A DNA stretch of 64,000 nucleotides, from NCBI RefSeq assembly GCF_000331105.1, contig NC_020054.1, positions 4,928,555 through 4,992,554 of the forward strand. Reading direction: 5' to 3'. Shown here in pieces: positions 51,075-60,121 of this stretch. The stretch comes from Fibrella aestuarina BUZ 2 (lineage in GTDB: Bacteria; Bacteroidota; Bacteroidia; Cytophagales; Spirosomataceae). The position numbers and the translations under genes are program-made. The notes beneath the pieces are model-generated. The model was not told where the DNA came from. It worked only from the letters and a program-made list of their open reading frames with translations, and did no database searches. Positions within the stretch are counted from its first letter, which is position 1; each line of letters starts with the position of its first letter.

Positions 51075-52117
51075 TGAAAAACGCACTCGTTTTATCCGGT
51101 GGCGGCTTCAAAGGGGCCTTTCAGGTCGGCGCGTTGGCGCGGCTCGCCACGGCCGGCATCCAATGGGATTACGTCACCGGCATCAGTACCGGCGCCCTGC
51201 AGGGCCTGCTCGTTGCCATGGACGCCCAACCCGAACTGGAGGCGTTGTGGCAGCGCGTGGCCACCGATGGCCCGGGCGTGATCTATACGTCCGATCTGCT
51301 GCCGAGCGTTGGCGGCGTACCCCGTTTCTCGCTCGACGTGTTGTGGCAGGAGCTGGCCCCGCGCCTGACGCCGAAAACGATCTGGCAGCTCCTGTCGGCC
51401 AAAGGTCGGGCGAAGCTGCTGGGCGATATCGAGACGCGGGCTAACAACATCGAAGCGCTGGCCGACAACACGCCGCTGCTAACGCTGCTCGATGAGCTGC
51501 TTCAGCGCCATGCCCTGACGATTCCGTTTCAGTGCGGAGCCGTGTCGCTGCACGACGGTACGTACTACTGCCGGTCGCGGGCCGACTTCGCCTCAGCGTT
51601 CGACTTCGCCCGGTTCGTGAAAGCCTCGGCGTCGATGCCCCTAGTTTGGCCCTCGACGGATACCTACACGACGACGGGCAAGCTCTACGACCTGGTCGAC
51701 GGGGGCCTGCGCAACATTACTCCGCTGTCAGATGCCATTGCCTACATCAATGCGCAGGACGACTCGGAGGCCTGGCGCATCTGGGTCGTAACCTGTGATA
51801 ACAACCAGCTGGGTAAGGAAGAGCCCGACCGGTGGTCCTTGTTGCATACCGCGACGCGCAGCCTCGACATCCTGATGACCGAGGTGTTCAGTAACGACCT
51901 CGACCAGTTCCTGACCATCAACCGGCTGGTTGATCAGGCCGAACGGGGCGGCGTGACACTTCGTCACGCCACCGGAAGGCCCTACCGGCACTTCGAGCAC
52001 GTGCTGATCGAACCCGGCTATAGCCTGGGCAACACGCTCGACGCCTCACCGGCGCTGCTGACCTACCGCCACCAGTGCGGTGTCGAAGCGGCCACCATCG
52101 CCCTAACCACGATCTGA
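51074..52117 (+). CDS. patatin-like phospholipase
   Basis: 347 residues. All patatin motifs are present: oxyanion G-G-G-F-K-G at residues 8-13, the nucleophile G-I-S-T-G near 38 and the D-G-G of the catalytic dyad near 215 (LVDGGLRN). Patatins hydrolyse membrane phospholipids. There is no signal peptide. Within a phage fibre-lysis region it may help lysis, act on the host membrane at entry or block competitors. It is coupled to the neighbours on both sides. Confidence 0.9.
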   Translation: MKNALVLSGGGFKGAFQVGALARLATAGIQWDYVTGISTGALQGLLVAMDAQPELEALWQRVATDGPGVIYTSDLLPSVGGVPRFSLDVLWQELAPRLTPKTIWQLLSAKGRAKLLGDIETRANNIEALADNTPLLTLLDELLQRHALTIPFQCGAVSLHDGTYYCRSRADFASAFDFARFVKASASMPLVWPSTDTYTTTGKLYDLVDGGLRNITPLSDAIAYINAQDDSEAWRIWVVTCDNNQLGKEEPDRWSLLHTATRSLDILMTEVFSNDLDQFLTINRLVDQAERGGVTLRHATGRPYRHFEHVLIEPGYSLGNTLDASPALLTYRHQCGVEAATIALTTI

Positions 52118-52118
52118 C

Positions 52119-52307
52119 ATGGAACAAACCCCGCCCAAACGCTTCCGCATGCCCAGCGCCTGGATCGGTGCCATCGAAGTGGTCAACGCCGTGCTGCTGA
52201 CGCTGACGGGCTATACCATTGGCCAACATGAATCCTGGCTGGCCATCGGTGTCGCCCTGCTATATGCGGCCGGAAAGAATATTGTCGAACGTGCCGAACC
52301 CCTATGA
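52119..52307 (+). CDS. small two-helix membrane protein, holin-like
   Basis: 62 residues: a short basic N-terminus, two membrane helices (IEVVNAVLLTLTGYTIG and LAIGVALLYAAG) and a charged tail. This is the build of a class II holin. It is close to the lysis genes and overlaps the next start (ATGA). Confidence 0.55.
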   Translation: MEQTPPKRFRMPSAWIGAIEVVNAVLLTLTGYTIGQHESWLAIGVALLYAAGKNIVERAEPL

Positions 52308-52807
52308 TCCCTATGAATTATACGTTTTCGCGACAGAGCTACCTCGTCATCATGGTAGCGGTCGGCGTCTTTGACCGAATGCTCGCGTCCCTGAGCCAGA
52401 CGGTCGAAACCAATGCGTACAGTCTGCTGGCGGCGGGCGTCGGCGCGCTGATCATCCGCTTTGCCTGGCCGCGCATGCCGGTGCGGCAGAGCGTCGGCGG
52501 CTGGCTGGTGGGGGTGCTGCTGGCTTGCCTATTCGGCAACGACGCGTACCGTAGTCACCTGTTCGGAGCTGCCCGCAGCGTCGAGGCCACCTGGGGCATT
52601 ATCGCGCTAATCGGCGACGTGCTGATTCAGATCGCGGGCTGGGTGATTCGGCTGGCACAGCCCATTGGCCGCCGGTCGGTGGAATACACCGAGCAGCACC
52701 CGGGCGAGGCCTTCGACGAGGGGCTGAAGCGCATCGAGCAGGTCACCTCGTTCTGGACCCGCATTAAAACCCCGTTACTGGATCTTTTCAAAACCATTTT
52801 TCACTAA
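52304..52807 (+). CDS. multi-pass membrane protein of the lysis region
   Basis: 167 residues with about four membrane segments and a helical charged C-terminus (EGLKRIEQVTSFWTRIKTPLLDLFKTIF). It is holin- or antiholin-like by position; no family assigned. Confidence 0.5.
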   Translation: MIPMNYTFSRQSYLVIMVAVGVFDRMLASLSQTVETNAYSLLAAGVGALIIRFAWPRMPVRQSVGGWLVGVLLACLFGNDAYRSHLFGAARSVEATWGIIALIGDVLIQIAGWVIRLAQPIGRRSVEYTEQHPGEAFDEGLKRIEQVTSFWTRIKTPLLDLFKTIFH

Positions 52808-52812
52808 ACGCC

Positions 52813-53646
52813 ATGATTCATTCCGTTGATCACCCGCTTATCATCTTCGGGCAGGCCGTGGGCGCCGTGGCCCTGGTCCGCCTCTATTTCATTCTGCGCA
52901 CCGCGCCGTTTCCCCTGCCTCAGCTAACGCTGGGTGCGGCTGTCGCGATGGTGACCAATCTGGTAGCGCGCAGCACGAATGCCGACTGGTTCTACATCAC
53001 CGACATCGCGCAATACTGGTCGCTGAGCGCCGTTTTCATCGCCTCTATATATAAGGTGCTGCACCGGCAGAAAACGACGCCCGCCGAAACGACGGAGCCC
53101 GACTTCTTCGACCGCTACTCGATGCGTATTACGTGGGGGGTGGGTATGGCCATTGCGGCCCTGCTGCTCTATAACTACGTCAAGGCCTACGCCGATCAGC
53201 GGGTACGTCAGCAGCAAATCACCCAGGCCGCCGTCGAGGCGTCGACCCGAGCCCGCCAGCAGTACGCCGCCGAGGTGCGCCGCCGCGACCAGCACGACCA
53301 GTCGTTCCGGGATAGCCTGCTGCGGCAGGTCGATTCCATGGCGCAGGTCGGCCAGACCCTATTGCAGAATCAGGGCCAGATTCTAAAGACCCAGCAACGG
53401 GTCGAAGCCAAGACGCAACAGAATACCGTGCTAACGCGCCGGGCTCTGCAAACCGCCAAACCGGTGCCCACCCCGGAGAAAGTTCAACCCGTTCCTTCCC
53501 ATGAAAAGCCTAAAGACTCCCGCTCGATCTGGCAGAAAATATTCGGTAAGCGTGCTGCTGCTGATTCTGCTCACGTCTACCTGCTACGCGCAGACCCCGG
53601 TTTCCAGTCAGGTGCCGAGGCGGCCGACCTTACCGTTCTACATTAG
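52813..53646 (+). CDS. membrane protein with long coiled coil
   Basis: 277 residues: three or four N-terminal membrane helices, then a helix at 105-125 and a Gln/Arg-rich coiled coil to about 210. Its last 146 bases overlap the start of the next gene in another frame. With the next gene this resembles nested spanin pairs, though the large membrane domain is not typical of Rz. Confidence 0.5.
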   Translation: MIHSVDHPLIIFGQAVGAVALVRLYFILRTAPFPLPQLTLGAAVAMVTNLVARSTNADWFYITDIAQYWSLSAVFIASIYKVLHRQKTTPAETTEPDFFDRYSMRITWGVGMAIAALLLYNYVKAYADQRVRQQQITQAAVEASTRARQQYAAEVRRRDQHDQSFRDSLLRQVDSMAQVGQTLLQNQGQILKTQQRVEAKTQQNTVLTRRALQTAKPVPTPEKVQPVPSHEKPKDSRSIWQKIFGKRAAADSAHVYLLRADPGFQSGAEAADLTVLH

Positions 53647-54001
53647 CCCGGCTCCGGTGCAGCTCAGCCTGGTGCTCGATACGCTTCAGAAGTACGAAAC
53701 GCTGTACCGCAACGAGCGCGCGATTTCGGCCACGCTCAAGCGCGTGGTCGGCATCGATACCGGGCGGCTGCTCCGGAAAGACTCCCTGCAGGCCCGCACC
53801 GATACAGTTTGCACCGCGACGGAGCGGCAACTCGCTTCGGAAACGAAACGGGCCGATGCCGCCGAGCAGGTCGCCGCCGAAAAGGACAAAGAACTCCAAA
53901 AGCTCCAGCCTAAAACCTGGCTGGGTCGGCAGCTGGGCTACGCCAAAACCGGCTTAGCCGTGCTGGGCGTCATTGCCCTGATCAACTGGGCGGCGCACTA
54001 A
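53501..54001 (+). CDS. spanin-like exported protein (overlaps the previous gene)
   Basis: 166 residues. N-terminal signal (SVLLLILLTSTCYAQ), a long periplasmic coiled coil (ERQLASETKRADAAEQVAAEKDKELQKLQ) and a C-terminal membrane helix (GLAVLGVIALINWA). A signal or lipid anchor at one end and a membrane helix at the other is the topology of unimolecular spanins that fuse inner and outer membranes at lysis. It starts inside the previous gene. Confidence 0.55.
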   Translation: MKSLKTPARSGRKYSVSVLLLILLTSTCYAQTPVSSQVPRRPTLPFYISPAPVQLSLVLDTLQKYETLYRNERAISATLKRVVGIDTGRLLRKDSLQARTDTVCTATERQLASETKRADAAEQVAAEKDKELQKLQPKTWLGRQLGYAKTGLAVLGVIALINWAAH

Positions 54002-54028
54002 TCATCACATCCCCATTCACGACCAACC

Positions 54029-55159
54029 ATGACTCGTTTCTTTCTTTTCTGCTGGATCGCACTGGCCCCGCTCTGGGTACTGGGACAAAGCACCCTGCCC
54101 TATGATCTGAGCGCTAAGCCAATCGAGCTGTTCCCGTCGTCACCCGCTTCGGTGTCGGGACTGGTGGCCTTTACCGGGCAGCCGGTGGCGCTGTCAGCAA
54201 CGGCCTACACCGATGCCGGCAGCGATGCTCTGTCGGCCGAGCTGCAACCGGCCGTACTGCTTCAGGGCGGGCGCTTCTACGTCAACTGGACGGGAGAGCA
54301 GACCCGACAAATAGCGCAGGAGCGCCCCCAACTGTACCTCATTGTTCGGGCGGGTGGGACCGCGATTCAGGCGGGGTACATCCGCTTACGGTACGGTCAG
54401 GTACCGCTCGTGCCTGGCAGTCCGTTGTCGATCAACGTGGCCACGATTACCCGGGCTGATATCAACCAGATCCGCGACAGCCTTCGGGTAGCGGTGCAGG
54501 GCTCGTCGTCGATTGCCCAGGGGGCGGCGGTGTCGGCCCAGCAAAGTGCGACGGACGCCCAGCAGGCCCGCGCAACGGCGCAGGGAGCCGCCACCACGGC
54601 GCAGAACTCCCAGACCGCCGCAGCCGCATCGGCTAGTAGTGCCCAGACCTCGGCAGGTAACGCCCAGACGGCCGCGACCAGCGCCAGTGTGTCGGCGGGG
54701 CAGGCCTCGACCGCGGCAACGACCGCAACGACGGCCGCTACACAGGCGCAGGGCTACGCCGCGAATGCCGGTACCAGCGCAACCAGTGCGGGTACGTCCG
54801 CGACCAATGCCGCCGCCAGTGCGGGCGTGGCCACGACCCAGGCGCAGAACTACGTCGTATCGGCGTCGGCCGTGAGCGGTACGTACACGATCGATTGCAG
54901 CCTGCGCGATAACCAGACCCATTACCTCACGCTGACGGGTAATGCAACGCTGTCGCTGACCAACATGGTTGCGGGCAAAAACATCTACCTGCGCGTCGTG
55001 CAGGGTGGGGTGGGGTCGTTCACGCTGGCGTTTCCGGGATCGGTGACTTTCCCCGGTGCCGCCGCCATCGATTGGAACACCACGCCCGGCACTGTCAACA
55101 CTTTCTCACTGAACTGCTATTCGTCGGCGGGTGCCGATGGCTGGTACACGAAGCAATAA
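54029..55159 (+). CDS. tail fibre 2: Ala-rich coiled coil with Sec signal peptide
   Basis: 376 residues. Signal peptide (CWIALAPLWVLGQ), a beta N-terminal domain, then residues 165-275 of repeated Ala/Ser/Thr/Gln (e.g. SAQQSATDAQQARATAQG), the fibrous coil seen in T4-like and lambdoid fibres. The last 85 residues (LTGNATLSLTNMVAGKNIYLRVVQGG...GWYTKQ) are homologous to the C-terminus of the protein at 57658. Two codons separate it from the next gene. Confidence 0.7.
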   Translation: MTRFFLFCWIALAPLWVLGQSTLPYDLSAKPIELFPSSPASVSGLVAFTGQPVALSATAYTDAGSDALSAELQPAVLLQGGRFYVNWTGEQTRQIAQERPQLYLIVRAGGTAIQAGYIRLRYGQVPLVPGSPLSINVATITRADINQIRDSLRVAVQGSSSIAQGAAVSAQQSATDAQQARATAQGAATTAQNSQTAAAASASSAQTSAGNAQTAATSASVSAGQASTAATTATTAATQAQGYAANAGTSATSAGTSATNAAASAGVATTQAQNYVVSASAVSGTYTIDCSLRDNQTHYLTLTGNATLSLTNMVAGKNIYLRVVQGGVGSFTLAFPGSVTFPGAAAIDWNTTPGTVNTFSLNCYSSAGADGWYTKQ

Positions 55160-55160
55160 C

Positions 55161-56990
55161 ATGAAAAAGCTCCTTCTCTTTCTTCTCCTGCCTCTGCTGG
55201 CCGTGGCTCAGCTACCCCGGCTCCCGCAGCAGGGCCAGTTCACCCCGTCGTTCGTTCTGGACCTGACCAAAGGGACCCTACCCTCGTCGTTTACCTGCAC
55301 CCGGGCTGGCACAGCTACCCGGTTCAACGCTCTGGGCCAACTTGAGACCGTAGCCGCCAACGCACCCCGGTTCGACTACGACCCGACTACGTACCAGAAT
55401 ATGAATCTCATCGCCCCGTCCGAAGACTATAGTGGTGGCATTTGGTCGCGGACGGGTTCAACGGTGTCACAAACCGCGGTTACGGCGCCAATTGCTGCCA
55501 GCGTGACGCTGCTAACGGAAACAACCGCGACAAGCGGGCATACTTTGACCGGCTCTAATGTCAGCACGGCCATTTGTACCTTTTCGATTTATGCGAAAGC
55601 GGCGGGCCGGAATTTCCTGTGGCTCTACTTTGGTGGGTATTCCGGCGGATCAACCTGGTTCGACCTGGCGAGTGGAACAGCCGTAAATGTCGAAGGCAAC
55701 GTAACAGCGGCGATCGTCAATCTGGGCGACGGATGGTATCGCTGCTCAATCACGAAGAAAAACGCCCAAAACCACAGTTCGGTGGCGGCGAATCTGGCCA
55801 ACAGCAGCACGGCTACCAGCTACACCGGGGACGGGGTTTCAGGCATCCTGTTAACGGGCGCACAGCTCGAAACGGGCACAGTGGTCGGTCCCTACACAAA
55901 GACAACCACCCTTCCCGTTACCACAACAACTCTCGCCACGTTGAAGGGGCTGCTCATTGAAGACAGCCGCACCAATTTTGTTCGCAATTCAGAAATGGTC
56001 GGGGCGGTCACAGGAACACCGGGTACGCTGCCGACAAACTGGGCTATAGATCAGGCTTACGGAAGTAGCACCGTACGGAGCCGGGTGGCAGTCGTTTCTG
56101 AACTAGGAATTACCTGCGTCGATATCGGGCTTTCTGGGACCACGACCACAGGTAATTATCTACTTGTCAATCCCAACGGCGCAAATTATCCGTGCACAGT
56201 GGGTCAGCGGCTAACATTTAGTGTCTATGTCAGGCTGGCAGGTGGGGCAATGGGTATCGGAGCAAAATGTGGTGTGCAGGCCCAATTTTTTGATTCGGGT
56301 AACGCGCAACTATCCAGTAACAATTCAACGGAAATCGATGTACCAACGGGGTTGACCAAGCTCAGCTATACCACAGGCGCAGCCCCGGCCAATGCGACAT
56401 CGTGTAGGTTTTGGATTTACTTCACGGGGGCACAGCCAACAACGGTCTACACGTTCGCGTTGCGGTTTGGAGCGCCTCAGGTCGAGGTAGGTTCGTTTCC
56501 ATCATCGTATATCCCCACGACGGGCTCGAGTGTTCAGCGCAACGCGGATTTTGTTCAAACCAGTACCCTCAACTGGTTCAACCCGAAGCAGGGTACCATC
56601 GTTACCGAAATTCTGACGCCCATAGCGGCCAACACCACCAGCAATCAGGGCATTTTCAGTATCAATACGGGTACCGCCACGCCACGTATTGACTGCCGGT
56701 ACCCGTTTACGTTTTTTCTCAACACAACGAGCATCAGCAACGGCACCGGCCTAGCCAGTACCATTCAGCGAGTCTCGACAAGCTATCGTAGTACCAACTA
56801 CATGGCCGTGTCGGTTGGGGGGGGTGTCCCGACCACAGCTACCCCTGCTACGTATCCGACCGGCTTGAACCGCCTCCAACTCGGCACCCTCGACGGCGGG
56901 GCAAGCAACGCCCTAAACGGCCACGTCCGACGGCTCTATTACTACCCAACTGTAGTGCCCACCCCCTACTTCCGCAAAGTCAGCCAATAG
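55161..56990 (+). CDS. fibre/spike protein with jelly-roll-like domains and Sec signal peptide
   Basis: 609 residues from ATG 55161. Signal peptide (LLFLLLPLLAVAQL). Then FVLDLTKGTLPSSFTCTRAGTATRFNALG, NLIAPSEDYSGGIWSRTGS, ICTFSIYAKAAGRNFLWLYF and TGAQLETGTVVGPY. This is the head-spike-fibre pattern found in many phages: two carbohydrate-binding-like domains in tandem. Probably a receptor-binding protein. Confidence 0.65.
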   Translation: MKKLLLFLLLPLLAVAQLPRLPQQGQFTPSFVLDLTKGTLPSSFTCTRAGTATRFNALGQLETVAANAPRFDYDPTTYQNMNLIAPSEDYSGGIWSRTGSTVSQTAVTAPIAASVTLLTETTATSGHTLTGSNVSTAICTFSIYAKAAGRNFLWLYFGGYSGGSTWFDLASGTAVNVEGNVTAAIVNLGDGWYRCSITKKNAQNHSSVAANLANSSTATSYTGDGVSGILLTGAQLETGTVVGPYTKTTTLPVTTTTLATLKGLLIEDSRTNFVRNSEMVGAVTGTPGTLPTNWAIDQAYGSSTVRSRVAVVSELGITCVDIGLSGTTTTGNYLLVNPNGANYPCTVGQRLTFSVYVRLAGGAMGIGAKCGVQAQFFDSGNAQLSSNNSTEIDVPTGLTKLSYTTGAAPANATSCRFWIYFTGAQPTTVYTFALRFGAPQVEVGSFPSSYIPTTGSSVQRNADFVQTSTLNWFNPKQGTIVTEILTPIAANTTSNQGIFSINTGTATPRIDCRYPFTFFLNTTSISNGTGLASTIQRVSTSYRSTNYMAVSVGGGVPTTATPATYPTGLNRLQLGTLDGGASNALNGHVRRLYYYPTVVPTPYFRKVSQ

Positions 56991-57018
56991 CTCGCTAGCC
57001 CAGCTTCTTCACTTTCTC

Positions 57019-57636
57019 ATGTCAACTACCAACACTATGCGTCGTTTCCTCTTTGCCATCGCTCTCGGTCTGCTGGCCTTCACCGCCTACGCCCAAGATC
57101 CCGCTGCCCGCCGGGTCTATCAGATCAACTCCCATGTCTTTGTCTGCGCCACAACCACCGATGACTGCCGGATGCGCGAGGGTGGTATGGGCGTCGACTT
57201 CTCCAGTGCGACGAACCAGGTCGTGATTCGCTCGGTACTCGATAACCTGGAGTACCGGCTGTTGCCCAGCCAGTTCCTCAACCAGGCCGGCACGGCCTAC
57301 GGGGCAACGCTGACCGCCGCCCGGACAGCCTGGGAGGCTCATTTGCAGACCACGGGGGCCAATGCCTTCGGCACCAACGCACCGACGCTGGTCGACTATA
57401 CCACGACGAGTTCAATCGCGACGACCGGGGCTGTCGGGTTCCTGATCGAAAACATGGGCACGGCCTCGACCACGCTGACCTACGGCGGGCTGAGCTACAC
57501 GCTTCAGCCAGGGGATCAGCGTCAGTTCAGCGCCCAGCCTGACCCGTCGACCAACCGGCTCAACCCGCTGCTCGCCCTCACCGTCGTGGGAACGGCCTCG
57601 GCCCCGCTACGCGTGCTCACCTTCCGGATTCAGTAA
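57019..57636 (+). CDS. hypothetical exported fibre-region protein
   Basis: 205 residues; a second ATG at 57037 starts directly at the signal peptide (FLFAIALGLLAFTAYAQD). The C-terminal half, VGFLIENMGTASTTLTYGGLSYTLQPGDQRQFSA, looks like a small beta domain. No family recognised. Confidence 0.5.
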   Translation: MSTTNTMRRFLFAIALGLLAFTAYAQDPAARRVYQINSHVFVCATTTDDCRMREGGMGVDFSSATNQVVIRSVLDNLEYRLLPSQFLNQAGTAYGATLTAARTAWEAHLQTTGANAFGTNAPTLVDYTTTSSIATTGAVGFLIENMGTASTTLTYGGLSYTLQPGDQRQFSAQPDPSTNRLNPLLALTVVGTASAPLRVLTFRIQ

Positions 57637-57657
57637 TCACTACACTACACTACTATT

Positions 57658-58782
57658 ATGACTCGTTTTGTGCTCTCGGTCTGCGGCCTGCTTCTGGCTT
57701 CCCTGACCTACGCCCAGGTTAAAGTCGGTGGATCGGCCAGTAACGCTGCCCTGACCCAAAAAGCCAATCTGGCCGGTGGTAACGCCTGGACCGGCGATCA
57801 GTCCGTGAATGGCAGTTTTAGCCAGCCTTTTGAGAACGTTTCGTTAAGCGTGGGCAATAACCGGGATGTCGGCTTTACGAAGAAGATCGGCTCGAACGGT
57901 ATGCTAACCTACGGGCTAAACAACTCGTTGGTTATTGGGCAGTCGTCGGCAGCCGATGTTGGAGCCAGCAACACGTTCACGCAGCGGCTGCTGCTCGACA
58001 ATACCGGCAAGTTGACCCTACCCACGGGTGGCCTCGATATCAATGGGGGCCTGGGGATTCGGCTCCAAGCCGATAATAGCAGCGTGACGCTGTTTAACGA
58101 CAACTTTGGGCTTATTAAAAAGCTCGGCGATCCGGCGGGGGCGCTGGCGGTCTCGGGGACCAACCCGCTTCGTTTCGTTCGGCTCTCAGGCTCGACCATC
58201 AGCGGCAACGTGAACTCCTCGACGGCTACCGAGCTGATGCAGTTCAACTCAGCCAACAACATGGGCGTCGGCATGGCGGGCAGCACGAAGTACAAAGTGG
58301 CGATCAACGGCTCGGCGATCTATCAGCCTTACGCCTTCCCGGCCACGCCCACCGTGTCAGACGTACCCTCGGGGTCGGCGGTATTCGGCACCGTGGCAGG
58401 CGCGTCCAATGCCGGTTTTTTCTACAACGACGGGACGACGGTACGCGATCTGCTGGCCGAGAAAGCCACGGCCCGGCAGGTGTACTATAACACCAACGTA
58501 TCGGGTAGTCTGACCATCGACGCTTCGCTTTACCGCGACGTCTTCATTACGCTGACGGGCAACGTCACCAGCTTCTCGATCATCAACATGACGATGGGGC
58601 AGTCGGTCTACCTGCGGGCCGAGCAGGGCGGTACCGGCGGCTATACAATCACCTTCCCAACGACGCTCCGCTTCCCCGGCGGGGCCGACGTGGACTGGCA
58701 TACGACGGCTGGCAACGCCAACACGTTCAGTTTCATGCCGTACTCGACGACGAATGCCGACGCTTTTTATACCAAACAGTAA
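57658..58782 (+). CDS. tail fibre 3, mosaic of fibres 1 and 2, with Sec signal peptide
   Basis: 374 residues. Signal peptide (CGLLLASLTYAQV). Residues 30-190 match fibre 1 closely (NLAGGNAWTGDQSVNG, QPFENV, LTLPTGG, GLIKKLGDPAGALAVSG, LRFVRLSGSTISGNV). The last 85 residues match fibre 2 (ITLTGNVTSFSIINMTMGQSVYLRAEQGG...FYTKQ). The gene is therefore a recombinant of the other two, or their common ancestor. A paralogue of the fibre-associated protein follows at 58806. Confidence 0.7.
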   Translation: MTRFVLSVCGLLLASLTYAQVKVGGSASNAALTQKANLAGGNAWTGDQSVNGSFSQPFENVSLSVGNNRDVGFTKKIGSNGMLTYGLNNSLVIGQSSAADVGASNTFTQRLLLDNTGKLTLPTGGLDINGGLGIRLQADNSSVTLFNDNFGLIKKLGDPAGALAVSGTNPLRFVRLSGSTISGNVNSSTATELMQFNSANNMGVGMAGSTKYKVAINGSAIYQPYAFPATPTVSDVPSGSAVFGTVAGASNAGFFYNDGTTVRDLLAEKATARQVYYNTNVSGSLTIDASLYRDVFITLTGNVTSFSIINMTMGQSVYLRAEQGGTGGYTITFPTTLRFPGGADVDWHTTAGNANTFSFMPYSTTNADAFYTKQ

Positions 58783-58805
58783 CCCGTTTTCATCCCCCAA
58801 TCACT

Positions 58806-59372
58806 ATGCTACGTTATCTGATTCTTTTCGCCTTCGCGCTCCTGACTGCTCCGAGCCTACAGGCTCAATCGACCTCGCTGGACAACATCGAGATGCCGCC
58901 CCAGCTGATCAATGGGGATACGGTACGCCGTTCCCTGCTGATCTCGGACATGAACATCGAGCGGCTCGACTTCCGCAATAAGTGGGCCGTGCTGCTGGTC
59001 GACGTGCTGCACTACACGCTGGAGAAAGAAGCGCGCGTGGCCACGACGGACTCGCTGGGTAACGCGCTGACCTACGACACACTTGTCGTCAAACGCCCCT
59101 ACGAAAAGGGGTTCGCCTTCGGCTCGAACGGCATTATCCGTTACCGGCTGGAGGTCCGTAACGATCGGTTTATGGACGTAACGACGGGGCGGGCTGTGAC
59201 CGACACCACGCCGGAAGCCGATCGCATCCGGGAGTTCGACTTCTTCCGGCTCCTGATGCAGCCGGAATCGAAAGGGGGCCTGCACATGGGTCTGGAAGAA
59301 CTGATCATGAACCGCTTCGGTCTGTACGTCGCCGAGGGGGCTTTTGATACGAACGAATACCGCTACCGTTAA
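58806..59372 (+). CDS. exported fibre-associated protein 2
   Basis: 188 residues with signal peptide (FAFALLTAPSLQAQ). Paralogue of 50550-51074 over its full length, with the same final residues EGAFDTNEYRYR and the conserved EFDFFRLLMQPE block. It follows fibre 3 by 23 bases, as the first copy follows fibre 1. Confidence 0.6.
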   Translation: MLRYLILFAFALLTAPSLQAQSTSLDNIEMPPQLINGDTVRRSLLISDMNIERLDFRNKWAVLLVDVLHYTLEKEARVATTDSLGNALTYDTLVVKRPYEKGFAFGSNGIIRYRLEVRNDRFMDVTTGRAVTDTTPEADRIREFDFFRLLMQPESKGGLHMGLEELIMNRFGLYVAEGAFDTNEYRYR

Positions 59373-59384
59373 GCCGTTATCGTT

Positions 59385-60056
59385 ATGGTTCTGTCACAGA
59401 CTCAACTCGCTCAGATGTGCGGCTCGGCCTCCCGGGCCGCGCTCTACGCCGATCCGATCAATGCGGCGCTGGCCGAGGGCAAGATCCTCTCTCCTACCGC
59501 CACGGCCCATTTTATGGCGCAGGTCCTGCACGAAAGCTGGGATTTGACGCGGACGTACGAAAACCTGAATTACAAACCCGAAGCGGCACTGGCCACGTTT
59601 AATCAGAATCGAATTCGGATCACGCCGGCACAGGCGCAATTGTACTGCCGCACCGCCGCCCACAAGGCCAATCAAGAAGCGATCGCTAACCTGGTCTACG
59701 CGGGCATGAGTGGTAACGGCAACGTAGCCAGCGGCGACGGCTGGCGCTACCGGGGCCGGGGTGGGATTCAGCTCACGCTGAAAGACAATTACGCCGCAGC
59801 GGGCAAGGCCCTTGGTCTTAACCTGGTGGGGCAACCCGATCTGGCGGCCCAACCCGACATCTGGCCACGCGTCGCGGTGTGGTACTGGAACAGCCGGGGC
59901 CTGACGGCGATCGCCGAAACCGACAAGGTCGGGGTGGTCGAAGACGATGACGACGTGTGTTTACTGATCCGCCGCCGCGTCAACGGGGGTAAGATCGGGT
60001 TCACGGAAACGCTGGAGAAACTGGCGCTGTGTAAGCGCGTGCTCCACCTCAATTAA
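59385..60056 (+). CDS. GH19 chitinase-type endolysin
   Basis: 223 residues. GH19 features: HFMAQVLHESWDLTRTYENLNY with the catalytic Glu, then GDGWRYRGRGGIQLTLKDNYAAAGKALG, typical of phage lysins. It cleaves peptidoglycan glycan strands at lysis. No signal peptide, so release depends on the holin-like proteins upstream. Last gene of the phage operon, followed by a terminator. Confidence 0.9.
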   Translation: MVLSQTQLAQMCGSASRAALYADPINAALAEGKILSPTATAHFMAQVLHESWDLTRTYENLNYKPEAALATFNQNRIRITPAQAQLYCRTAAHKANQEAIANLVYAGMSGNGNVASGDGWRYRGRGGIQLTLKDNYAAAGKALGLNLVGQPDLAAQPDIWPRVAVWYWNSRGLTAIAETDKVGVVEDDDDVCLLIRRRVNGGKIGFTETLEKLALCKRVLHLN

Positions 60057-60076
60057 CTATTTGTTGTTTCGTTCGG

Positions 60077-60109
60077 ACAGCCTGTCGACGCTTGTTGGCA
60101 GGCTGTTTT
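60077..60109 (+). terminator. terminator of the phage lysis operon
   Basis: ACAGCCTG/CAGGCTGT (60077-60084 with 60099-60106) followed by TTTTG. Confidence 0.85.
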
Positions 60110-60121
60110 GTGTCTAGACGG

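Larger units (their letters stand above)
5165..60056 (+). mobile_element. phage-derived structural region interrupted by an accessory island
   Basis: Head and tail genes run from 5165 to 14204 and resume at 38742 to 60056, all on the plus strand with tight spacing. The stretch 14198-38606 is unrelated and has its own strands and composition. Siphovirus order is protease, capsid, connectors, tail tube, chaperones, tape measure, tip, fibres and lysis. Terminase, portal, integrase and replication genes are not in the window. No attachment-site repeat was identified. Confidence 0.7.

Noticed and set aside
44558..59372. Diversity-generating retroelement for fibre variation
   Set aside because: No reverse transcriptase gene and no template/variable repeat pair with adenine-specific differences were seen.
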